This document shows, in pieces, positions 35,453 to 47,290 of a stretch of 64,000 nt of DNA. Positions within the stretch are counted from its first letter, which is position 1. Each line of letters opens with the position of its first letter. Made by a program: the position numbers and the translations under genes. Where the stretch lies: contig CM055745.1 in NCBI GenBank assembly GCA_029465975.1, positions 5,146,204 to 5,210,203 of the forward strand, written 5' to 3'. The notes under the pieces are model-generated. The model did not search any database and was not told the DNA's origin. It was given only the letters and a program-made list of their open reading frames with translations. Origin of the DNA: Dallia pectoralis (taxonomy: Eukaryota > Chordata > Actinopteri > Esociformes > Umbridae).

Positions 35453-36603
35453 ACAGATAGAACTCCAGATGGCTCATTGGATGTACGAATCTGATGCATC
35501 CGCTTGTTGTCTCCACTTATGTGATGATGCCCAGTGGCCAGGCTGGGAACGGGACCGTCTGCCAGTTCTATCATCAATGAAATGGCTCGTCTCAATAGAG
35601 TTCCTTTTTCCCAGAAGTGCTATGTGAATGCTGTGGTCTACATTTTCTAATCTTTATACTTAGTCAAAGTGTTTAAAGCCGCCTAAAGCCGGCACATCTG
35701 GATGAACCGCCGAAAAGAAAGCACTACTGAAGGACGTCAATTAAGAAGAGGCCCAGCTCCCGGGTGTGTGCTTGTGCAATTGTGGACAACTGAGAATGGA
35801 ACGGAATTGCAAACTACATTGTGCAAAGAATAACTCGTAACTGAGAGTGCTGATGATGATTGAGCGTGGAGGTAGAACTAGACTCAACCCAGTCCATTTT
35901 GATCCAGGTTGGGCCTGTCCTTCATTTTGCGCCGTCCAGTGTGGAAGGGATGGCACAGAGTGGGGCATATCTCACTGGCACGGTGAAGAGATGCTCTCTG
36001 AGGAGCCTCTTTCACGTGACAGAGGCAATAAGCACACCAGAGTTTGTCCCCAAATTCTTGGATCAAAAGCTGTCGGGGGCAGTATAAGGGCCTGCAGGGC
36101 AACTTCAGAGAGAATTGGACTTGCTGTTGTCATTATATAACGGCTCAACTGTGTGTCTTTGTGCCTGTATGCTTTTAAGAATACAAATGGGCAAAGTGCT
36201 TGTGTATGCAGATGCAGCTATAGGAGACGTCAAATCCCAGCATGAATGTCCTTCGCACCAACGAGGGCTTTGGACGTCATGTGATCTGTGTTGCCACACT
36301 ACCCAGTGGGTGTTAAACACCAGAGCCCACAGTCCCAGCTGTCAATGCGTTTAACCGTTTGATGTGTGTGTGGGCAGCAAATACAGAAGTGTCAGACGCA
36401 TGCGACTGTGGTACGGTAGAGCGAGAGAATTCGAGCCACATTGATGTGGGCTTCCTGGTGAAAGGAACTATTTTACAGATTCCAGACGAATGTCTGCTGA
36501 TAGTGGGTCTATTGAAATGGAGGACGGACGACTCCGTTCTGTTCTTGTCCTCATTCATACGCAGCACATGCATTCACACAGATCCCCCCCCTTTCACAAG
36601 TGG
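35453..36603. other. Intron DNA, no gene seen
   Basis: Unique-looking sequence with no supported exon or transposon. Confidence 0.45.
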
Positions 36604-39600
36604 ACTGACTACCAATGCACTGAGAGACTGTCCCCCTGCTCCAATACCCATGCAGATCTAGTAGACAGACTACCAATACACTGAGAGACTGTCCCCCTGC
36701 TCCAATAGCCCTGCAGATCTAGTAGACAGACTACCAATGCACTGAGAGACTGTCCCCCTGCTCCAATACCCATGCAGATCTAGTAGACAGACTACCAATG
36801 CACTGAGAGACTGTCCCCCTGCTCCAATACCCATGCAGATCTAGTAGACAGACTACCAATGCACTGAGAGACTGTCCCCCTGCTCCAATACCCATGCAGA
36901 TCTAGTAGACAGACTACCAATGCACTGAGAGACTGTCCCCTGCTCCAATACCCATGCAGATCTAGTAGACAGACTACCAATGCACTGAGAGACTGTCCCC
37001 CTGCTCCAATACCCATGCAGATCTAGTAGACAGACTACCAATGCACTGAGAGACTGTCCCCCTGCTCCAATACCCATGCAGATCTAGTAGACAGACTACC
37101 AATGCACTGAGAGACTGTCCCCCTGCTCCAATACCCATGCAGATCTAGTAGACAGACTACCAATGCACTGAGAGACTGTCCCCCTGCTCCAATACCCATG
37201 CAGATCTAGTAGACAGACTACCAATGCCCTGAGAGACTGTCTCCCTGCCCCAATACCCATGCAGATCTAGTAGACAGACTACCAATGCACCGAGAGACTG
37301 TCTCCCTGCTCCAATACCCATGCAGATGTAGTAGATAGACTACCAATACACTGACAGACTGCCCCCCTGCTCCAATACCCATGCAGATCTAGTAGGCAGT
37401 CAACCAATACACTGACAGACTGTCCCCCTGCTCCAATACCCATGCAGATCTAGTAGGCAGTCAACCAATACACTGAGAGACTGTCTCCCTGCTCCAATAG
37501 CCCTGCAGATCTAGTAGACAGTCTACCAAAAATTGAGAGACTGTCTTCCTGCTCCAATACCCATGCAGATCTAGTAGACAGACTACCAATACACAGAGAT
37601 ACTGTCTTCCTGCTCCAATAGCCCAGCTGATCTAGTAGACAGACTACCAATACACTGAGAGACTGTCCCCCTGCTCCAATAGCCCTGCAGATTGAGTAGA
37701 CAGACTACCAATACACGAGAGACTGTCTCCCTGCTCCAATAGCCCAGCAGATCTAGTAGGCAGACTACCAATACACTGAGAGACTGTCCCCCTGCTCCAA
37801 TAGCCCTGCAGATTGAGTAGACAGACTACCAATACACAGAGAGACTGTCCCCCTGCTCCAATAGCCCAGCTGATCTAGTAGACAGACTACCAATACACGA
37901 GAGATACTGTCTCCCTGCTCCAATAGCCCAGCTGATCTAGTAGACAGACTACCAATACACTGAGAGACTGTCCCCCTGCTCCAATAGCCCAGCTGATCTA
38001 GTAGACAGACTACCAATACACGAGAGACTGTCTCCCTGCGCCAATAGCCCAGCAGATCTAGTAGACAGACTACCAATACACGAGAGACTGTCTCCCTGCG
38101 CCAATAGCCCAGCAGATCTAGTAGGCAGACTACCAATACACAGAGAGACTGTCCCCCTGCTCCAATAGCCCTGCAGATTGAGTAGACAGACTACCAATAC
38201 ACAGAGAGACTGTCCCCCTGCTCCAATAGCCCAGCAGATCTAGTAGGCAGACTACCAATACACAGAGAGACTGTCCCCCTGCTCCAATAGCCCAGCAGAT
38301 CTAGTAGGCAGACTACCAATACACAGAGAGACTGTCCCCCTGCTCCAATAGCCCAGCAGATCTAGTAGGCAGACTACCAATACACAGAGAGACTGTCCCC
38401 CTGCTCCAATAGCCCAGCAGATCTAGTAGACAGACTACCAATACACGAGAGACTGTCTCCCTGCGCCAATAGCCCTGCAGATGTAGTAGACAGACTACCA
38501 ATACACAGAGAGACTGTCCCCCTGCTCCAATAGCACTGCAGATGTAGTAGACAAGACTACCAATACACAGAGAGACTGTCCCCCTGCTCCAATAGCCCTG
38601 CAGATTGAGTAGACAGACTACCAATACACTGAGAGACTGTCCCCCTGCTCCAATAGCCCTGCAGATGTAGTAGACAAGACTACCAATACACAGAGAGACT
38701 GTCCCCCTGCTCCAATAGCCCAGCAGATCTAGTAGACAGACTACCAATGCCCTGAGAGACTGTCTCCCTGCCCCAATACCCATGCAGATCTAGTAGACAG
38801 ACTACCAATGCACCGAGAGACTGTCTCCCTGCTCCAATACCCATGCAGATGTAGTAGATAGACTACCAATACACTGACAGACTGCCCCCCTGCTCCAATA
38901 CCCATGCAGATCTAGTAGGCAGTCAACCAATACACTGAGAGACTGTCTCCCTGCTCCAATAGCCCTGCAGATCTAGTAGACAGTCTACCAATACACTGAG
39001 AGACTGTCTCCCTGCTCCAATAGCCCTGCAGATCTAGTAGACAGTCTACCAAAAATTGAGAGACTGTCTTCCTGCTCCAATACCCATGCAGATCTAGTAG
39101 ACAGACTACCAATACACTGAGAGACTGTCCCCCTGCTCCAATACCCCTGCAGATCTAGTAGACAGACTACCAATACACTGAGAGACTGTCCCCCTGCTCC
39201 AATAGCCCTGCAGATTGAGTAGACAGACTACCAATACACAGAGAGACTGTCCCCCTGCTCCAATAGCCCAGCTGATCTAGTAGACAGACTACCAATACAC
39301 GAGAGATACTGTCTCCCTGCTCCAATAGCCCAGCTGATCTAGTAGACAGACTACCAATACACTGAGAGACTGTCCCCCTGCTCCAATAGCCCAGCTGATC
39401 TAGTAGACAGACTACCAATACACGAGAGACTGTCTCCCTGCGCCAATAGCCCAGCAGATCTAGTAGACAGACTACCAATACACGAGAGACTGTCTCCCTG
39501 CGCCAATAGCCCAGCAGATCTAGTAGGCAGACTACCAATACACAGAGAGACTGTCCCCCTGCTCCAATAGCCCTGCAGATTGAGTAGACAGACTACCAAT

Positions 39601-42600
39601 ACACAGAGAGACTGTCCCCCTGCTCCAATAGCCCAGCAGATCTAGTAGGCAGACTACCAATACACAGAGAGACTGTCCCCCTGCTCCAATAGCCCAGCAG
39701 ATCTAGTAGGCAGACTACCAATACACAGAGAGACTGTCCCCCTGCTCCAATAGCCCAGCAGATCTAGTAGGCAGACTACCAATACACAGAGAGACTGTCC
39801 CCCTGCTCCAATAGCCCCGCAGATCTAGTAGACAGACTACCAATACACGAGAGACTGTCTCCCTGCGCCAATAGCCCTGCAGATGTAGTAGACAGACTAC
39901 CAATACACAGAGAGACTGTCCCCCTGCTCCAATAGCACTGCAGATGTAGTAGACAAGACTACCAATACACAGAGAGACTGTCCCCCTGCCCCAATAGCCC
40001 TGCTAGACAGACTACCAATACACTGAGAGACTGATCCAATAGCCCTGCAGATGTAGACAAGACTACCAATACACAGAGAGACTGTCCCCCTGCTCCAATA
40101 GCCCAGCAGATCTAGTAGGCAGACTACCAATACACAGAGAGACTGTCCCCCTGCTCCAATAGCCCAGCAGATCTAGTAGGCAGACTACCAATACACAGAG
40201 AGACTGTCCCCCTGCTCCAATAGCACTGCAGATGTAGTAGACAGACTACCAATACACAGAGAGACTGTCCCCCTGCTCCAATAGCACTGCAGATGTAGTA
40301 GGCAGACTACCAATACACAGAGAGACTGTCCCCCTGCTCCAATAGCACTGCAGATGTAGTAGGCAGACTACCAATACACAGAGAGACTGTCCCCCTGCTC
40401 CAATAGCCCAGCTGATCTAGTAGGCAGACTACCAATACACAGAGAGACTGTCCCCCTGCTCCAATAGCCCTGCAGATGTAGTAGACAGACTACCAATACA
40501 CAGAGAGACTGTCCCCCTGCTCCAATAGCCCAGCAGATCTAGTAGGCAGACTACCAATACACAGAGAGACTGTCCCCCTGCTCCAATAGCCCTGCAGATG
40601 TAGTAGACAGACTACCAATACACAGAGAGACTGTCCCCCTGCTCCAATAGCACTGCAGATGTAGTAGACAGACTACCAATACACAGAGAGACTGTCCCCC
40701 TGCTCCAATAGCACTGCAGATGTAGTAGACAGACTACCAATACACAGAGAGACTGTCCCCCTGCTCCAATAGCACTGCAGATGTAGTAGACAGACTACCA
40801 ATACACAGAGAGACTGTCCCCCTGCTCCAATAGCACTGCAGATGTAGTAGACAGACTACCAATACACAGAGAGACTGTCCCCCTGCTCCAATAGCACTGC
40901 AGATGTAGTAGACAGACTACCAATACACAGAGAGACTGTCCCCTGCTCCAATAGCACTGCAGATGTAGTAGACAGACTACCAATACACAGAGAGACTGTC
41001 CCCCTGCTCCAATAGCACTGCAGATGTAGTAGACAGACTACCAATACACAGAGAGACTGTCCCCCTGCTCCAATAGCCCTGCAGATGTAGTAGACAGACT
41101 ACCAATACACAGAGAGACTGTCCCCCTGCTCCAATAGCACTGCAGATGTAGTAGACAGACTACCAATACACAGAGAGACTGTCCCCCTGCTCCAATAGCC
41201 CTGCAGATGTAGTAGACAGACTACCAATACACAGAGAGACTGTCCCCCTGCTCCAATAGCACTGCAGATGTAGTAGACAGACTACCAATACACAGAGAGA
41301 CTGTCCCCCTGCTCCAATAGCACTGCAGTAGACAGATGTAGCACTGCAGAGTAGACAGACTACCAATACACAGAGAGACTGTCCCCCTGCTCCAATAGCA
41401 CTGCAGATGTAGTAGACAGACTACCAATACACAGAGAGACTGTCCCCCTGCTCCAATAGCACTGCAGATGTAGTAGACAGACTACCAATACACAGAGCTC
41501 CAATAGACTGTCCCCCTGCTCCAATAGCACTGCAGATGTAGTAGACAGACAGACTACCAATACACAGATGTAGAGAGACTGTCCCCCTGCTCCAATAGCC
41601 CAGCAGATCTAGTAGGCAGACTACCAATACACTGAGAGACTGTCCCCCTGCTCCAATAGCCCAGCTGATGTAGTAGACAGACTACCAATACACAGAGAGA
41701 CTGTCCCCCTGCTCCAATAGCCCAGCAGATGTAGTAGACAGACTACCAATACACAGAGAGACTGTCCCCCTGCTCCAATAGCCCAGCAGATATAGTAGAC
41801 AGACTACCAATGCACAGAGAGACTGTCCCCCTGCTCCAATAGCACTGCAGATGTAGTAGACAGACTACCAATACACAGAGAGACTGTCCCCCTGCTCCAA
41901 TAGCACTGCAGATGTAGTAGACAGACTACCAATACACAGAGAGACTGTCCCCCTGCTCCAATAGCCCAGCAGATCTAGTAGACAGACTACCAATGCACAG
42001 AGAGACTGTCCCCCTGCTCCAATAGCACTGCAGATGTAGTAGACAGACTACCAATACACAGAGAGACTGTCCCCCTGCTCCAATAGCCCTGCAGATGTAG
42101 TAGACAGACTACCAATACACAGAGAGACTGTCCCCCTGCTCCAATAGCACTGCAGATGTAGTAGACAGACTACCAATACACTGAGAGACTGTCCCCCTGC
42201 TCCAATAGCACTGCAGATGTAGTAGACAGACTACCAATACACAGAGAGACTGTCCCCCTGCTCCAATAGCACTGCAGATTGAGTAGACAGACTACCAATA
42301 CACAGAGAGACTGTCCCCCTGCTCCAATAGCCCAGCAGATCTAGTAGGCAGACTACCAATACACAGAGAGACTGTCCCCCTGCTCCAATAGCCCTGCTGA
42401 TCTAGTAGACAGACTACCAATACACAGAGAGACTGTCCCCCTGCTCCAATAGCCCAGCAGATGTAGTAGACAGACTACCAATACACAGAGAGACTGTCCC
42501 CCTGCTCCAATAGCCCAGCAGATGTAGTAGACAGACTACCAATACACAGAGAGACTGTCCCCCTGCTCCAATAGCCCAGCAGATGTAGTAGACAGACTAC

Positions 42601-44004
42601 CAATACACAGAGAGACTGTCCCCCTGCTCCAATAGCCCTGCAGATTGAGTAGACAGACTACCAATACACGAGAGACTGTCTCCCTGCGCCAATAGCCCTG
42701 CAGATGTAGTAGACAGACTACCAATACACAGAGAGACTGTCCCCCTGCTCCAATAGCCCTGCAGATGTAGTAGACAGACTACCAATACACAGAGAGACTG
42801 TCCCCCTGCTCCAATAGCACTGCAGATGTAGTAGACAGACTACCAATACACAGAGAGACTGTCCCCCTGCTCCAATAGCACTGCAGATCTAGTAGACAGA
42901 CTACCAATACACAGAGAGACTGTCCCCCTGCTCCAATAGCCCAGCAGATCTAGTAGGCAGACTACCAATACACAGAGAGACTGTCCCCCTGCTCCAATAG
43001 CCCAGCTGATCTAGTAGACAGACTACCAATACACGAGAGATACTGTCTCCCTGCTCCAATAGCCCAGCTGATCTAGTAGGCAGACTACCAATACACAGAG
43101 AGACTGTCCCCCTGCTCCAATAGCCCAGCTGATCTAGTAGACAGACTACCAATACACAGAGAGACTGTCCCCCTGCTCCAATAGCACTGCAGATGTAGTA
43201 GACTGACTACCAATACACAGAGAGACTGTCCCCCTGCTCCAATAGCCCAGCTGATCTAGTAGACAGACTACCAATACACAGAGAGACTGTCCCCCTGCTC
43301 CAATAGCCCTGCAGATGTAGTAGACCGACTACCAATACACAGAGAGACTGTCCCCCTGCTCCAATAGCCCTGCAGATGTAGTAGACAGACTACCAATACA
43401 CAGAGAGACTGTCCCCCTGCTCCAATAGCCCTGCAGATGTAGTAGACAGACTACCAATACACAGAGAGACTGTCCCCCTGCTCCAATAGCCCTGCAGATG
43501 TAGTAGACAGACTACCAATACACAGAGAGACTGTCCCCCTGCTCCAATAGCACTGCAGATGTAGTAGACAGACTACCAATACACAGAGAGACTGTCCCCC
43601 TGCTCCAATAGCACTGCAGATGTAGTAGACTGACTACCAATACACAGAGAGACTGTCCCCCTGCTCCAATAGCACTGCAGATGTAGTAGACAGACTACCA
43701 ATACACAGAGAGACTGTCCCCCTGCTCCAATAGCACTGCAGATGTAGTAGACAAGACTACCAATACACAGAGAGACTGTCCCCCTGCTCCAATAGCACTG
43801 CAGATGTAGTAGACAGACTACCAATACACAGAGAGACTGTCCCCCTGCTCCAATAGCCCTGCAGATTGAGTAGACAGACTACCAATACACAGAGAGACTG
43901 TCCCCCTGCTCCAATAGCCCAGCTGATCTAGTAGACAGACTACCAATACACAGAGAGACTGTCCCCCTGCTCCAATAGCACTGCAGATGTAGTAGACAGA
44001 CTAC
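36604..44004 (+). repeat. 61-bp minisatellite, about 121 copies (7.4 kb)
   Basis: The unit runs AGTAGACAGACTACCAATAC, then ACAGAGAGACTGTCCCCCTG, then CTCCAATAGCCCAGCAGATC plus T. Variants are ordered: CCAATACCCATGCAGATCTAG dominates on the left (36.6-37.6 kb), CCCAGCAGATCTAG types in the middle, and GCACTGCAGATGTAG on the right (40.2-44.0 kb). A block of about 1.5 kb from 37.22 kb is repeated from 38.74 kb. Units are scrambled at about 41.33-41.58 kb. The many minus-strand open frames are artefacts. Confidence 0.98.
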
Positions 44005-45779
44005 TATTGCAACAATGTTAGATCAGAAAGTGGGTTGTGGTCTCTCACTACGTTTAGAACAGGATCTGATGTACTGTATCCTAGTCTTCCATTTAAAATA
44101 TTCACCTCCTACAAGTCATCATCCTACAACCCCCCAACCCCCCCCCCACACACACACACACAGAGGGGGCGGGGGGGCTGTGTGCAGAGAGGTCAGACAC
44201 CTGTTGTATAGTTCATGTATCCATGAGGCCAGCGTTATTTGTGTCTGCCGTATTGACAGACATGCTCGTCTCATACAGGATGGAAGTGAGGGGGCGATAC
44301 AGAGTCAGGGGTCTGGTGTTCATGCCTTGTCCTGTTTTACGTCGTCCTCAGTGCCTGTGTTCTGAGATAGGTGGAGGGGTCAGCGATTTAGAACACCCAC
44401 TTATTTATCTACTGCCAGAAACAGAGAGCTGCCTTGATTTCCTTCATTTCGTATGAAATGCAGCTGGCGACGTGCCGAATGCAAAGGTGATGCTAACTGC
44501 CCACAGATTTGCTCTATTTGAAATACTAGTGTCTCCGCTTGTGCTCTGAAGGGTCTTTTTCCGCGAGGCTCTGCTGTCGCCCAAGAGAGGGCGAAGTGTC
44601 TCCACTGGTCTAATCCAGTGCCAGCATGTCCTTTACTGGATCTATGTCCTCTAATCATGAGAATCACTCCCTGCTGTTTTATCCTCCGACATTCTTTCAT
44701 CATAACTCAGACACCCACTTCTTATTTTCCTCAGACTACTCACTTCCTGTTAAGCCTCGAGAAAACCTTTTGAAAGTAGCGTAATCCTTTTGAGGGGTGG
44801 ATATAGCGCCACGTTCAACCAGCCCCCTTCTGGCATATCTGAGGTGACAGCGAGGTGGAGGAACAAAGACGCTGTCTGCTTTAAAACACACAAACACCAA
44901 AGAGCTGAGGTTTTAGGCTGACGCCTCACATGCCCAGAAGAGAAACTCAATTATTCAGTTCCTCAATAAAAAATGGCCTCGTCACACTAATCATTTAACC
45001 CGCCAGATGAATACATTAATACCGTAATGTCTGCATTATGTCTGTGGTATTTATATGTACAAATATAGCCTTCTTTAGATCAATAGAAGGCATTTTTTTC
45101 TGTGTGTGTGCGTGTGCGCGTGTGTGTGTGTGTGCGCGCATGTGTGCGTGTGTGTGTGTGCGCGTGTGTGTGTGCGCGCATGTGTGCGCGTGTGTGTGTG
45201 CTCACATGTGTGTCTTCACCGTCCCCTGCCCACGTGTAGGGCTCAGCTGGCCTTTGAATAGTGATGCATTAGTTCCTGATAATGAGAAATCTCCCGATTC
45301 TCTATGCTCACCTTCACAGAGGCCGGCTACAGTAACTGCACTGTCAAGAGTAAACGCTGCTGGCATATCCACAGCGTTGGCTAATGGGGTTGGGGTCAGG
45401 TTAATGCATAGGGAAGGGGGCGGGGTTTCCGCGAGGGGGGCCGTCAATCACACCTAAGCCTCTACAGTGCTGACGAGATCCTCTTGTTAGTCCAGAGTGC
45501 AATCAATCATTTAAAAGTGCCCTCACTCTGTGACTGCAGCTTCAATCACCGCAGTGACTTATAAGGCAGACTGAGCCCAGGGTGATTCTCAATCATATGC
45601 CAGGCCAGCCAACCAGTCAGTCAGTCAGCCAGCCAGCCAGCCAGTTAGGTGCCCAGGCTGACAGTGGAGCTGTAGTCCACCTGCCTCTCACTGATGTCTG
45701 AAATGATTTCATGACTCATTCATCCTCATAGTTTCTCCTCCTAAACTGACCTGGTTATTTATAATCTACGCTGTATAAT
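44005..45779. other. Intron DNA between arrays
   Basis: No exon seen. It contains a C/CA tract at about 44130-44162 and a CTCF-like CCAAGAGAGGGCGA at 44581-44594 (weak, by eye). An alternating purine/pyrimidine GT/GC tract follows at 45101-45212, and a short (CAGC/CAGT)n run at about 45602-45645. Confidence 0.5.
45101..45212. repeat. Alternating (TG)n/(CG)n tract
   Basis: About 110 bp of TGTG interspersed with CGCG and CATG. It is nearly perfect alternating purine-pyrimidine, the kind of sequence that can adopt Z-DNA. Confidence 0.9.
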
Positions 45780-47290
45780 GGTGTTTATTCACTGTATGTT
45801 GGTGTTTATTCACTATGTTTTGGTGTTTAATCACTGTATGTTAGTGTTTATATTTACTATATGTTAGTGTTTATTCACTATATGTTGGTGTTTATTCACT
45901 ATATGTGTTGGTGTTTTTTCACTGTTTGTTGGTGTTGACTCACTGTATCATAGTGTTTCCTCACTGCATGTTAGTGTTTATTCACTGTATGTTGGTGTTT
46001 ACTCACTGTATGGTAGTGTTTACTCACTGTATGGTAGTGTTTACTCACTGTATGTTAGTGTTTACTCACTGCATGTTAGTGTTTATTCACTGTATGTTGG
46101 TGTTTACTCACTGTATGTTGGTGTTTATTCACTGTATGTTGGTTTTTATTCACTGTATGTTAGTGTTTCATCACTGTATGTTGGTGTTTTACCACTGTGT
46201 GTTAGTGTTTAATCACTGTATGTTAATGTTTATTCACTGTATGTTAGTGTTTATTCACTGTATGTTAGTGTTTATTCACTGTATGTTAGTGTTTAATCAA
46301 TGTATGTTACTGTTTATTCACTGTATGTTGGTGTTTAATCACTGTATGTTAGTCTTTTTAGTAATGTTTAACCACTGTATGTTAATCTTTATAGTAATCT
46401 CTAACCACTGTATGTTAGTCTTTATAGTAATGTCTAACCACTGTATGTTAGTCTTTATAGTAATGAACTAACCACTGTATGTTAGTCTTTATAGTAATGT
46501 CTAACCACTGTATGTTAGTGTTTAAGGTAATGTTTAACCACTGTATTTTAGTCTTTATAGCAATGAACTAACCACTGTACGTCAGTGTTTATGGTAATGT
46601 TTAATCACTGTATGTTAGTGTTTATAGTAATGTTTCACCACTGTATGTTAGTGTTTATAGTAATGTTTAACCACTGTATGTTAGTGTTTATAGTAATGTT
46701 TAACCACTGTATGTTAGTGTTTATAGTAATGTTTAACCACTGTTTGTTAGTGTTTATAGTAATGTCTAACCACTGTATGTTAGTCTTTATAGTAATGAAC
46801 TAACCACTGTATTTTAGTCTTTATAGTAATGAACTAACCACTGTATTTTAGTCTTTATAGTAATGTTTAACCACTGTATGTTAGTGTTTATGGTAATGTT
46901 TAATCACTGTTTGTTAGTGTTTATAGTAATGTTTAACCACTGTATGTTAGTGTTTATAGTAATGTTTTACCACTGTATGTTATTCTTTATAGTAATGTTT
47001 AACCACTAAATGTTAGTGTTTATAGTAATGTCTAACCACTGAAAGGTTATGGTTTATAGTAATGTTTTACCACTGTAGGTTAATCTTTATAGTAATGAAC
47101 TAACCACTGTATGTTAGTCTTTATAATAATGTTTAGCCACTGTATGTTAGTGTTTATAGTAATGTTTAACCACTGTATGTTAGTTTAAACATTATTATAA
47201 AGACTAACATTCAGTGGTTAAACATTACTATACATACTGTATCTTAGTCTTTATAATAATGTTTAGCCACTATATGTTAGTCTTTATAGT
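45780..47290 (+). repeat. 21-bp then 33-bp minisatellite with an inverted segment
   Basis: To about 46.35 kb the unit is 21 bp (TGTTAGTGTTTATTCACTGT plus A). From there it is mainly 33 bp (GTATGTTAGTGTTTATAGTA, then ATGTTTAACCACT), as if about 12 bp (AGTAATGTTTAA) had been inserted into the 21-mer and the result amplified. Positions 47186-47232 are inverted. Both unit lengths are multiples of three, so long open frames appear (45905-46471, 46585-46803), but the array is degenerate and stops are frequent. Confidence 0.93.

Noticed and set aside
33409..35627. Three overlapping + frames of 486, 670 and 253 codons rich in SHNRHKSQPTQVTT
   Set aside because: They come from a 16-bp tandem repeat with no stop in any sense frame. 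The same peptide appears in all three frames, so there is no reason to call a gene.
36792..43824. Many minus-strand frames of 60-156 codons repeating CIGSLSTRSAGLLEQGDSLSVYW
   Set aside because: Artefacts of the 61-bp array; each begins and ends within repeat units.
36604..44004. Regular repeats considered as a CRISPR array
   Set aside because: Units are contiguous without spacers, and the sequence is vertebrate.
45905..46803. 188- and 72-codon frames of hydrophobic MLVFIHC repeats
   Set aside because: They come from a 21/33-bp minisatellite. Degenerate units introduce stops, and no start context or conserved flank is seen.
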